A DNA stretch of 64,000 bases from a virus. Numbering within the stretch: position 1 is the stretch's first letter; every line of letters starts with the position of its first letter. The position numbers and the translations under genes were made by a program. Of the stretch, positions 58,269-64,000 are shown piece after piece. The stretch covers positions 1 through 64,000 of IMG/VR virus record IMGVR_UViG_3300034101_005796; one strand, written 5' to 3'. The notes under the pieces were generated by a model. That model worked only from the letters and a program-made list of their open reading frames with translations, had not been told where the DNA came from and searched no databases.

Positions 58269-58960
58269 ACCTCGACCGCTCCTTTCGCCGAAGCCACTCG
58301 CGTCTCCACCTCATGATAGAGATCCACGATCTTCTTCACGCCCTTCATCCAATGCTCCTGATCCTCCACCGGCAGATCCAAGACCGCCGTGCGGCCACCG
58401 ATCCGCCGTGCCCACGATTCAAACGCCCAATCCAACTCATCGAGGAAGCCCAAGCCGCCACTCTTCTTGCCCGAATCCTCATCCATCTCCGAATCCGTGA
58501 CCACCTCCCCTCGCTCGATCGAACGCTTCAACGCCCGCGGCGACAGCTCATGATCCACGACACGCTGCGCCCATCGCTCCTGCAACTCATGGCCCTTGAA
58601 CTCCACCGACAAAATCACCAAATGCTCCGCCGTCAGTCCCGTCCACGTGTCGAACGGCAACTCCGCCTGCGCCAACGCCAACGCCCGCCGCGCCTCCGCG
58701 AGCGGCAACTCCAACTGAGCCAGGATCTCCTTCGTGTGCTCCTCACCATGCCACGCCATCGTCGCCTTCACCGCGCTGCCGAAACACAGCTCAAAATGAT
58801 CCCCCAGCATCTTCAACGAGCGCAACAACTGAGCGCACTCCTCCACGCCCATTGGCTCAAAAAAACGCAACCCGCGCGGCGTCAGTTCAAATTTCCTTTG
58901 ACCCTCCGGACTCGGAAGCAACAGCTCCAATCCGCCTGCATTGTTTTGTTCGGTATCCAT
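58265..58960 (-). CDS. Hypothetical protein
   Basis: 231 residues from ATG 58960. Helical middle with LTAEHLVILSVEFKGHELQE and LSPRALKRSIERGEVVT, reminiscent of ParB/KorB-type HTH regions, and an acidic SEMDEDSGK linker. Possibly a DNA-binding regulator; family not named. Confidence 0.6.
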   Translation of the reverse strand: MDTEQNNAGGLELLLPSPEGQRKFELTPRGLRFFEPMGVEECAQLLRSLKMLGDHFELCFGSAVKATMAWHGEEHTKEILAQLELPLAEARRALALAQAELPFDTWTGLTAEHLVILSVEFKGHELQERWAQRVVDHELSPRALKRSIERGEVVTDSEMDEDSGKKSGGLGFLDELDWAFESWARRIGGRTAVLDLPVEDQEHWMKGVKKIVDLYHEVETRVASAKGAVEV

Positions 58961-58965
58961 AAAAA

Positions 58966-59322
58966 TTAGTCCCGGCGCATCTCCATCCAATCCGTTGAGC
59001 GGCGCACCTCCTCGGCCAACAAATGTTCATCCACGCCCAGATACTCCGCCGTCTGTTGTGTCGTTTTCAGCAGCGACCGCCGCATAAACACCCACACCCG
59101 CAACGCCAGTGCCACCGAGAAAGCCGCCAGCCTCGGCTCCCGCGCGCCCGACAAGCGCACAATCAGCTTGTTCATCAGCCACGCATTGTAATTACGCGCC
59201 TCCGCGCGCAGCCGCCGCTCATGCAACTCCACCACCCGCTCCGCCAAGTCCTGCCGGAAACCGAATCGTGCGCGCAAATCCGCGACCTTCCGCTCATGAT
59301 CCTGTGGGTCGATGATGTCCAT
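58966..59322 (-). CDS. Hypothetical protein, paralogue of the upstream gene
   Basis: 118 residues. FGFRQDLAERVVELHERRLR ... NAWLMNKLIVRLSG ... AEYLGVDEHLL matches FGFDRETAVALAKWDELEAR ... SDWLLNKVLQRLAA ... AEFLGISEGL of the upstream protein. A short version of the same fold, probably DNA-binding (HTH-like end). Function unknown. Confidence 0.65.
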   Translation of the reverse strand: MDIIDPQDHERKVADLRARFGFRQDLAERVVELHERRLRAEARNYNAWLMNKLIVRLSGAREPRLAAFSVALALRVWVFMRRSLLKTTQQTAEYLGVDEHLLAEEVRRSTDWMEMRRD

Positions 59323-59323
59323 A

Positions 59324-60073
59324 TCAGTTCCAGCCGAAGACCCGATGCCGCCAATGATTGCCCGTCTGCGCCCGCCGGAACGACTCCACCGCCCCCGGCG
59401 TCTTCATGTGCAGACCCTCACTGATTCCTAAAAACTCCGCCGCCTTTCGCACCTCCTTCGAGAGATTCTGCCGCGTCGTCGCCAGCGCTTGCGCCGCCGA
59501 CATCTGCGTGCGACAAGGAACCCGCCGCATCCGCCGCGACCCATTCTCCTCCGTGACATGCCGCATGATCCAGACTTCCGGCACTGAGAGCGCAAAGGCC
59601 ACCGCCACCGACGCCACCTTGGCATTTGTTGCTGCCGCAAGCCGCTGCAACACCTTGTTGAGCAACCAATCCGAATAAGCCAACCCCCGAGGCCGCGCCT
59701 CCAGCTCATCCCATTTCGCCAGCGCCACCGCCGTCTCCCGATCAAAGCCAAACTGCTCCTGCAGCTCATCCGCCAGCGAATCCAAAGCCGCCGCCATATC
59801 CACCACGTAGGAAGCCCTCGACGAATTCGCGACATCCTCATCCAGCCCTGCATCCGACCGCGCCGCCACCTCCCCATGCACCAAGGCCAGCTTCTCCGCC
59901 GCCGACAGCTCATACCACCGATCCGCCACCTTCCCGTAGGACGGACTCAGCAGCACCAAATCCCGCTCCTCCCGCGGCAATTCATCCAGCCACTCCAGCA
60001 TCCGCGCCTCCGCGATACGCCGCATCCCCTCCGCGCGCGCCTCATAAGGCAACTCCGATGACACCATATTCAT
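59324..60073 (-). CDS. Hypothetical protein, long paralogue
   Basis: 249 residues, ATGA-coupled upstream. The C-terminal half is the domain shared with the next gene. The N-terminal half is helical (MRRIAEARMLEWLDELPREE). The ending TTRQNLSKEVRKAAEFLGIS looks like a helix-turn-helix. Function unknown. Confidence 0.65.
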   Translation of the reverse strand: MNMVSSELPYEARAEGMRRIAEARMLEWLDELPREERDLVLLSPSYGKVADRWYELSAAEKLALVHGEVAARSDAGLDEDVANSSRASYVVDMAAALDSLADELQEQFGFDRETAVALAKWDELEARPRGLAYSDWLLNKVLQRLAAATNAKVASVAVAFALSVPEVWIMRHVTEENGSRRMRRVPCRTQMSAAQALATTRQNLSKEVRKAAEFLGISEGLHMKTPGAVESFRRAQTGNHWRHRVFGWN

Positions 60074-60246
60074 CGCAACCCCTGCGCCTCCTCACGCACC
60101 CGTCGCTTGGCCATCCCCCGTTGTTGCGCCGCCGCCGCCTGCCCACCACGGGATCCGATACGTTTACAACACTCACGGAAAGGCAGACGCGTTTGCCGCA
60201 TCATCTCCTGCACCGCCGACAGCCAATGCCTGCGCACATCCCTCAT
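60070..60246 (-). CDS. Small basic hypothetical protein
   Basis: 58 residues from ATG 60246 (ATGA overlap). Arg-rich C-terminus (RGMAKRRVREEAQGLR). Unknown function; perhaps DNA-binding. Confidence 0.55.
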   Translation of the reverse strand: MRDVRRHWLSAVQEMMRQTRLPFRECCKRIGSRGGQAAAAQQRGMAKRRVREEAQGLR

Positions 60247-60404
60247 GGCCGATCCTCCGGAGAAAACCAACGCCGCCGCCGCTCTTGCTCGATGCCCTGA
60301 TGGCGTCCCCGATGCAGACCCATGTCATACGCCGAAAAAATGCACAACGCCCCCGCCGCGCCAATGGCCAGAGCGAGCAAAAGAACCGCGAGATAGTCGC
60401 TCAC
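60243..60404 (-). CDS. 53-residue single-pass membrane protein
   Basis: GTG 60404 to TGA 60243, which overlaps the next start (ATGA). A hydrophobic helix LAVLLLALAIGAAGALCIF is followed by a basic tail (QEERRRRW-like). Short enough to be missed by gene callers. First gene of the leftward block next to the attachment site. Confidence 0.5.
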   Translation of the reverse strand: MSDYLAVLLLALAIGAAGALCIFSAYDMGLHRGRHQGIEQERRRRWFSPEDRP

Positions 60405-60450
60405 GGCCGCCCCCTCCGAGGAATTCTGTTCAGAGGTCCTAAGGGCCGAA

Positions 60451-60622
60451 GTGCTGCACTTTTCCCCTTGCGCGCTGCACTAACAGGGTGAGGCGAGGGT
60501 CGGAATCGAACCGACGCAACGGGGGGCATCATTTTTATTCGGGATAACATTTGCATATTTCTCTGTGGATTTAGTTGTTTGCGGGGGTATCTGAGTCTAT
60601 GTTTGCTGCACAGTGCTGCACT
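60451..60622. other. attP: Phage attachment region with integrase arm-site repeats
   Basis: GTGCTGCACT occurs at 60451-60460 and 60613-60622, with shorter GCTGCAC copies at 60474-60480 and 60604-60611. These flank the tRNA-like core and lie upstream of the integrase, as arm-type binding sites do. No gene in 60405-60645. Confidence 0.7.
60490..60520 (-). other. tRNA 3'-end fragment (att core)
   Basis: On the minus strand: T-stem GTCGG, loop TTCGATT, stem CCGAC, then CCTCGCC and TCA. This is a tRNA T-arm plus 3' acceptor strand, with no anticodon or D-arm before it. Phages that integrate into tRNA genes carry exactly such a piece to restore the gene. The tRNA identity cannot be told. Confidence 0.8.
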
Positions 60623-60645
60623 GCTAACGCAGTTTTAGACTCCTC

Positions 60646-61683
60646 ATGGCCTCGCTCTACCGTCGTCCCCGCTCGCCCTATTACTACCTCTCGTTTTTCG
60701 AGGCTGGTCTGCGGCGGCACATCAGCACCGGCTTGCGCGCCGACGACGCCGCCGACCGGCGCCGCGCCGAAGCGCTTCTGGCCAAATACACCTACGCCGA
60801 AAAACTCGCGCCTCCCGGCGGCCACGCTCTCGGCAGCGGATGGGATTGGGTGCCCTCCTTCATCGAATCCATAGCGCGCGCCCCGCGCACCCTTGAGGCC
60901 TACGAGCTGCGTTGGCGGAATCTTTCGCTGTATCTCCGCGAGCAAAAGCTCGCGCATCCGCGCGCCCTTCGCCATGAGCATGCTCAGGCGTATCTCCGTT
61001 GGCGCACGGCGCACAAAAGGCCCGCTGGCAAACACATTGCCCACAACACCGCCACTGGGGAGGTCAAGATGCTCAAGACCTTGCTCAACGAGGCCAAAGT
61101 CCGGGGCTTGGTTGATCGCAACGTCTTCGATTCCTTCCGCGCCCGCTACGACGCCATCGCTGAGAAGCCCGAGATCAACGAGGCCGAGCAAGGTCTTATT
61201 GAGACCGCGCTCCTCACTCAGCCCACGTGGATGCGCCGTGCCTTCCGCATCAGTATGGCCACCGGCTGCCGCCTGCGGGAGACCCGCATTGACCTCCGCA
61301 CCCAAGTCGACTTGGAGCGTGCCACCCTCCACTTTCCTGCGCCCAAAGGCGGGCGCCGCCGCGCCTACAGCATTCCGCTGCCGCAAAGCCTGCGCACGCT
61401 CTTCGAGGAGTTGTTGCAAGCGGGCACGCGCTACACCGTCGACTTCCCCGAGTGCCCGTCGAAGGACTGGCGCTTCTTCTTCGATTCCTTGGATTTGCCG
61501 CACCATTGTTTTCATTGTTGCCGCGTCACCTTCATCACCCGACTCGCTCGAGCAAACGTGCCGCTCTCGGTGGCCATGCGTCTGGTGAATCATGCGTCGG
61601 AGACGATTCACAAAATTTATCAGCGCGTGAACGTCGACGACTTGCGCGTTTGGGCGGCGCAACTGGAATCGGCGCAGCATTAG
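60646..61683 (+). CDS. int: Tyrosine-family integrase
   Basis: 345 residues. An N-terminal SAM-like core-binding domain (YELRWRNLSLYLREQKLAHP) and a catalytic domain with the first Arg in ATGCRLRETR, His-x-x-Arg in HCCRVTF, His in LVNHAS and the nucleophile in KIYQRV. It recombines the phage core with a host tRNA gene. It lies next to the att region. Its last 149 bases overlap the excisionase gene on the other strand. Confidence 0.92.
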   Translation: MASLYRRPRSPYYYLSFFEAGLRRHISTGLRADDAADRRRAEALLAKYTYAEKLAPPGGHALGSGWDWVPSFIESIARAPRTLEAYELRWRNLSLYLREQKLAHPRALRHEHAQAYLRWRTAHKRPAGKHIAHNTATGEVKMLKTLLNEAKVRGLVDRNVFDSFRARYDAIAEKPEINEAEQGLIETALLTQPTWMRRAFRISMATGCRLRETRIDLRTQVDLERATLHFPAPKGGRRRAYSIPLPQSLRTLFEELLQAGTRYTVDFPECPSKDWRFFFDSLDLPHHCFHCCRVTFITRLARANVPLSVAMRLVNHASETIHKIYQRVNVDDLRVWAAQLESAQH

Positions 61684-61927
61684 CCTGCGCCGCCACCCGC
61701 GCCGCCGCCTTCACTTGCTCCCGGCGCCAAGCCTCGAAATCCTCGCGGAAAATCCACTGGCCGACCTTAGGGAAGCCCGGCTGCAACGAGATGGTGCGCG
61801 CCGCGTCGTATGACAAACTTATCGCCGCGGCAAAGCCCGCCAAACGCACCGGTTTGTTTTCCGCCCACCGAAGAAGAGCTTGCTCCTCGTCATGTGGTGG
61901 CAATTTTTTACGAAGCTGCTTGTTCAT
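61535..61927 (-). CDS. Excisionase-like (MerR-type winged helix) protein, antisense to int
   Basis: 130 residues from ATG 61927; the frame above it is not used. EEQALLRWAENKPVRLAGFA, AAISLSYDAARTIS, then FPKVGQWIFREDFEAWRRE, follows the pattern of excisionases and MerR-like HTH proteins. The C-terminal ~45 residues (Pro/Ala/Arg-rich) lie over the integrase 3' end, so the two mRNAs are complementary there. It should bind att DNA and favour excision. Confidence 0.68.
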   Translation of the reverse strand: MNKQLRKKLPPHDEEQALLRWAENKPVRLAGFAAAISLSYDAARTISLQPGFPKVGQWIFREDFEAWRREQVKAAARVAAQANAAPIPVAPPKRASRRRSRADKFCESSPTHDSPDAWPPRAARLLERVG

Positions 61928-62124
61928 GAGGGCGCGCGAATTTACGGCATTTGGCAGGCATTGCTCGCACGATTCCGCCAAAATTGAGCACGATTGCGCC
62001 GAGCGTTTACGGCGTATGGGGGAAACTCCCCAATGACTAATGTTTCGCGCTCGGTATTCTCGGCGGGGGCACTCATGTCTGCGCTTTGTAATAAATCCGC
62101 ACTCGCGCCAACGCAAGCGGAAAA
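61928..62124. promoter_or_regulatory. Divergent control region between excisionase and RHH regulator
   Basis: Nested repeats: TTTACGGC(A/G)T(T/A)TGG at 61941 and 62006, GCACGATT(C/G)CGCC at 61967 and 61988 (21 bp apart, two helical turns). A GGGG / CCCC mini-hairpin follows. Probable binding sites for the RHH protein or excisionase. No gene is seen here. Confidence 0.55.
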
Positions 62125-62388
62125 ATGCAGAAAAAATTTGACCCGCCTACACGTCCGTCCGACAGTTCACTTGTGAGCAGTCACCCCCAAGACGACCTCT
62201 GCACCGAGACCCTGACCATCCGCATTGACCAGCGCACCTTGCAGCGCATCGAAGCCCTAGCCGGGGCTAACGGACTGAAGCGTTCCGAATACATTCGCGA
62301 TATTTTGCGAATAGCAGCCGAGAATCGCCTTAAAATCACTTACGGCCTCGAGAGCTTTCAGCTCCCCACCTTGAAACCGGCCGATTAA
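62125..62388 (+). CDS. Ribbon-helix-helix regulator
   Basis: 87 residues. LTIRIDQRTLQRIEALAGAN, then GLKRSEYIRDILRIAAEN, is the Arc/CopG ribbon-helix-helix pattern. It probably controls the divergent promoter it shares with the excisionase. Its TAA overlaps the stop of the convergent endolysin gene. Confidence 0.78.
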   Translation: MQKKFDPPTRPSDSSLVSSHPQDDLCTETLTIRIDQRTLQRIEALAGANGLKRSEYIRDILRIAAENRLKITYGLESFQLPTLKPAD

Positions 62389-62990
62389 CCCGTCCAATCC
62401 GCGTTCTTCCCCCGCACATCCACGTGCGTGAAGGTGCGGTATTTCCCGATCCCGCCCTTGAAAACACCCTCCTTGCGCATCTGGGTGAGAATTTTGTGCA
62501 GGGTAATCGGCGACCCGGCGAGATCCAGCGCCGCCCCCTTCGTATGGTAGGAGTTACTGGCGGCTCCAGACAGTGCTCTATTGTAAGCAGGACTCCGGTA
62601 GGCCGAGTTGATTTTGAGCGGCTTGCCCAGCCGGTGCCGGGCCTCGTCGGCCACCCGCACCACCGCCACCAGAGAAGGCCAGAACTCGCGCGGGGGATCG
62701 GTGTTGATCTTGAGCCGCGCATCCCGCGCCCCACGATAGAACACCTCTTGCGCCGTAAAATAGCGCACGCCCGCCTTATCCAGCAGTGCTTGAAATTCTT
62801 CCTTTGGAATCAGCGATGGTTTTGCGCTTTTTGGCTTCTTGTTGGAGTCGGGTTTGGGCGGCGGCGAGGACTTCGCCACAATCGGAGAGTGACAATGCTC
62901 GCACCAGCGCAAGGGCGATGGCTCTTCGGTCGTCCTCTGGCCATTTGGCGAGGCCGCGAATAAGTGTTTCAACCATGTCAGAAAGTTCAT
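62385..62990 (-). CDS. Peptidase M15 endolysin
   Basis: 201 residues from ATG 62990. The M15/VanY zinc site is visible: SAYRSPAYN, SYHTKGAALD (H..D) and THVDVRG (His). It should cut peptide bonds in peptidoglycan. The first ~75 residues are Pro/Lys-rich with CEHC, and lie over a second frame that also looks coding, so translation may start later. No signal peptide, so it relies on the holin. Confidence 0.88.
   Translation of the reverse strand: MNFLTWLKHLFAASPNGQRTTEEPSPLRWCEHCHSPIVAKSSPPPKPDSNKKPKSAKPSLIPKEEFQALLDKAGVRYFTAQEVFYRGARDARLKINTDPPREFWPSLVAVVRVADEARHRLGKPLKINSAYRSPAYNRALSGAASNSYHTKGAALDLAGSPITLHKILTQMRKEGVFKGGIGKYRTFTHVDVRGKNADWTG
62776..62976 (-). CDS. Possible gene nested in the endolysin 5' part
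   Basis: 66 residues in another frame: MVETLIRGLAKWPEDDRRAI, then ALALVRALSLSDCGEVLAAA. It looks like an ordered helical protein, more so than the Pro/Lys-rich endolysin N-terminus it covers. Either two overlapping genes exist or the endolysin starts downstream. Confidence 0.45.
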   Translation of the reverse strand: MVETLIRGLAKWPEDDRRAIALALVRALSLSDCGEVLAAAQTRLQQEAKKRKTIADSKGRISSTAG

Positions 62991-62994
62991 CTCC

Positions 62995-63171
62995 TTAGAA
63001 TTCGACGCGCCCACGCAGTCCGAGGAACGTCAACCCCTTGCGGCCGACGCGAATCGCCGGTTGCAGAGAGGCCAGCAATCTCACCAGCACGGGCCTCCGA
63101 TCTACGCGGGCAGGCTTGGTAAAAATCGCCCGCAACATCGTCGCGTCGATTTGGTAAAGTCGCTCCTTCAT
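62995..63171 (-). CDS. Small hypothetical protein of the lysis cassette
   Basis: 58 residues from ATG 63171 (ATGA overlap). Basic, with RRPVLVRLLASLQPAIRVGR. No clear membrane helix or lipobox. Unknown function. Confidence 0.58.
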   Translation of the reverse strand: MKERLYQIDATMLRAIFTKPARVDRRPVLVRLLASLQPAIRVGRKGLTFLGLRGRVEF

Positions 63172-63386
63172 TCCGGCAGGACGATTTGTTCCACCGTGCC
63201 AGCGGCGCCTTTCTCCGCCGCCCCCCATGGGCGCCAAAACATGACGAACCACACCTGCTTATCGAAGTCTGCTCCGCCGGTCATCTGCCACCCGCTTTTC
63301 CCCAGCGGCAACCCGTCACCCTTCATAGAAGGCATCGAGGCGCACCCCGCCAGCAAAGCGGCAGCCAGCACAAAAAAGAGCCGCAT
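63168..63386 (-). CDS. Lipoprotein (possible outer-membrane spanin)
   Basis: 72 residues from ATG 63386, two bases after the holin stop. MRLFFVLAAALLAGCASMPS is a lipoprotein signal with the LAGC lipobox. It lies between holin and endolysin, where spanins occur, although its C-half (WQMTGGADFDKQVWFVMFWR) is not Pro-rich like Rz1. A lipid-anchored envelope protein in any case. Confidence 0.75.
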   Translation of the reverse strand: MRLFFVLAAALLAGCASMPSMKGDGLPLGKSGWQMTGGADFDKQVWFVMFWRPWGAAEKGAAGTVEQIVLPE

Positions 63387-63388
63387 GG

Positions 63389-63577
63389 CTATTTTTCCCG
63401 ACGGAAGACCTCGTAAAGAGAGACGGCCGCGATAGCTGCTGCCGCAATGGCCGACCATTGCTCAGGGTCCAGCTTCCAGCCCACGGCAGCCGTCAGCGTA
63501 GCCAGCCCCGCCCAGGTCGAGCGTTCTTTCAGTTTTCCGAGGATCGCATTGATGATGATCATGCCCACCAGCGGCAT
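63389..63577 (-). CDS. Holin
   Basis: 62 residues. Two hydrophobic segments (STWAGLATLTAAVGWKL and WSAIAAAAIAAVSLYEVF) and a basic C-terminus RREK, the style of small phage holins. It should open the inner membrane for the endolysin encoded downstream. Start ATG 63577; ATG 63562 is also possible. Confidence 0.78.
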   Translation of the reverse strand: MPLVGMIIINAILGKLKERSTWAGLATLTAAVGWKLDPEQWSAIAAAAIAAVSLYEVFRREK

Positions 63578-63586
63578 GTCAAAGGC

Positions 63587-64000
63587 CTACGGCGCCAGCT
63601 GTGCCCCGGCCTCCTGAGAAGCCGTTTCGTAGGTCACGGGCGGTTCGGGCCAGCCACTTTTGGGGCTTGGGTCCAGCGAAGAGGCCAGAAGAATCCCCTC
63701 CAGCCACGTCTTCATAGCCGTCATGGCAGGTCCGAGAGTCTGGCCGCTCGTTACCAAAGCCATTTCAAGCCTCTGAAGGCCGATGATCTGCAGGATCGTC
63801 AGGAATCGGGAAGTCCACTGCTCTGCGGTGTAGGTGAGATCGGTGACGGTCCATGTGCGCGTCACGGTCTGCGCTTCGACGTTCACGACATCCGATTGAG
63901 AGAGGGCTTGGGTTTCGGGATCGTAGGCAGGAACTTCGCTTTCGATCACGGTCATTTCAAGAAGCTCTGGATCAAGGCCCACGACTGACTCATCGTCAAT
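63587..64000 (-). CDS. Tail-type protein, 5' end outside the window
   Basis: 138 codons are seen, open to the right edge; a GTG at 63982 is probably internal. The C-terminal part YTAEQWTSRFLTILQIIGLQ, then LEMALVTSGQTLGPAMTAMK, is helical. The frame is in phase with the gene leaving base 1, so both could be parts of one glycine-rich tail protein if the sequence is circular. Otherwise a separate tail gene before the holin. Confidence 0.6.
   Translation of the reverse strand: MDDESVVGLDPELLEMTVIESEVPAYDPETQALSQSDVVNVEAQTVTRTWTVTDLTYTAEQWTSRFLTILQIIGLQRLEMALVTSGQTLGPAMTAMKTWLEGILLASSLDPSPKSGWPEPPVTYETASQEAGAQLAP

Noticed and set aside
60490-60520. Complete tRNA gene
   Set aside because: Only the T-arm and the acceptor 3' strand are present; no D-arm or anticodon arm can be placed upstream.
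1-64000. Diversity-generating retroelement, retron or toxin-antitoxin system
   Set aside because: No reverse-transcriptase motif, no template/variable repeat pair and no recognisable toxin-antitoxin pair was found.

Overview
The window reads as almost the whole genome of a temperate, tailed, lambda-style double-stranded DNA phage (or prophage). It carries a GpA-type terminase, portal, prohead protease with an in-frame scaffold, HK97-fold capsid, tape-measure and tail-fibre genes, a lysis cassette, a tyrosine integrase with an excisionase and a tRNA-derived attachment core, and its own primase, SF3 helicase and sliding clamp. The host is probably Gram-negative: the phage encodes a lipoprotein beside its holin and endolysin, and a GT9 (ADP-heptose type) glycosyltransferase. 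Several gene families (Ycf35/Ycf46, a histone-like SKVK protein, DUF6321) are common in environmental phages, but the window does not fix the host; a PVC-type host is only a guess. No ribosomal or other clear host gene is present.

Layout. (1) 1-34681, minus strand: late morphogenesis. Reading down the strand from 34.7 kb: small genes; a sugar/lipid-modification cluster (GT9, FkbM methyltransferase, DUF5672); a gpW-like joiner; portal; a 1.6-kb-codon modular virion protein; protease/scaffold; decoration; capsid; connectors; a metallophosphoesterase, winged-helix and GNAT insertion; tail tube and chaperone candidates; tape measure; two pairs of duplicated tail genes; Ig-repeat fibre; and a fibre ending in at least 47 consecutive glycine codons at the edge. 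(2) 34764-52142, plus strand: early or accessory genes, mostly tiny and coupled by ATGA overlaps. They start with a Cro-like regulator, then a GCGC-rich island with tandem repeats, then two stretches of densely hairpinned non-coding DNA. The rest includes a Ycf35-DUF2997-Ycf46 module, a DpdA/TGT-like base-exchange enzyme, a histone-like protein, a ligase-like protein and a DnaN-like clamp. One isolated minus-strand gene (48055-48378) interrupts it. (3) 52291-60404, minus strand: terminase, helicase, primase and regulators. (4) 60405-62388: attachment site, integrase, antisense excisionase, RHH regulator. (5) 62385-64000, minus strand: M15 endolysin, lipoprotein, holin and a truncated tail gene.

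The reading frame running off base 1 and the one entering at base 64000 are both minus-strand, tail-type and in phase, so the sequence could close as a circle; this is inference.

The most unusual signals are non-coding. A CTT-TTGT-AAG hairpin with compensatory arm changes recurs ahead of four plus-strand genes. Two of these leaders share a second covarying hairpin and a possible pseudoknot. A roughly 300-nt string of hairpins lies at 37346-37650. A TTGAC box sits 13-16 nt upstream of at least eight late-gene starts. Among proteins, the giant modular virion protein, the Ycf35/Ycf46 module and the DpdA-like enzyme stand out.
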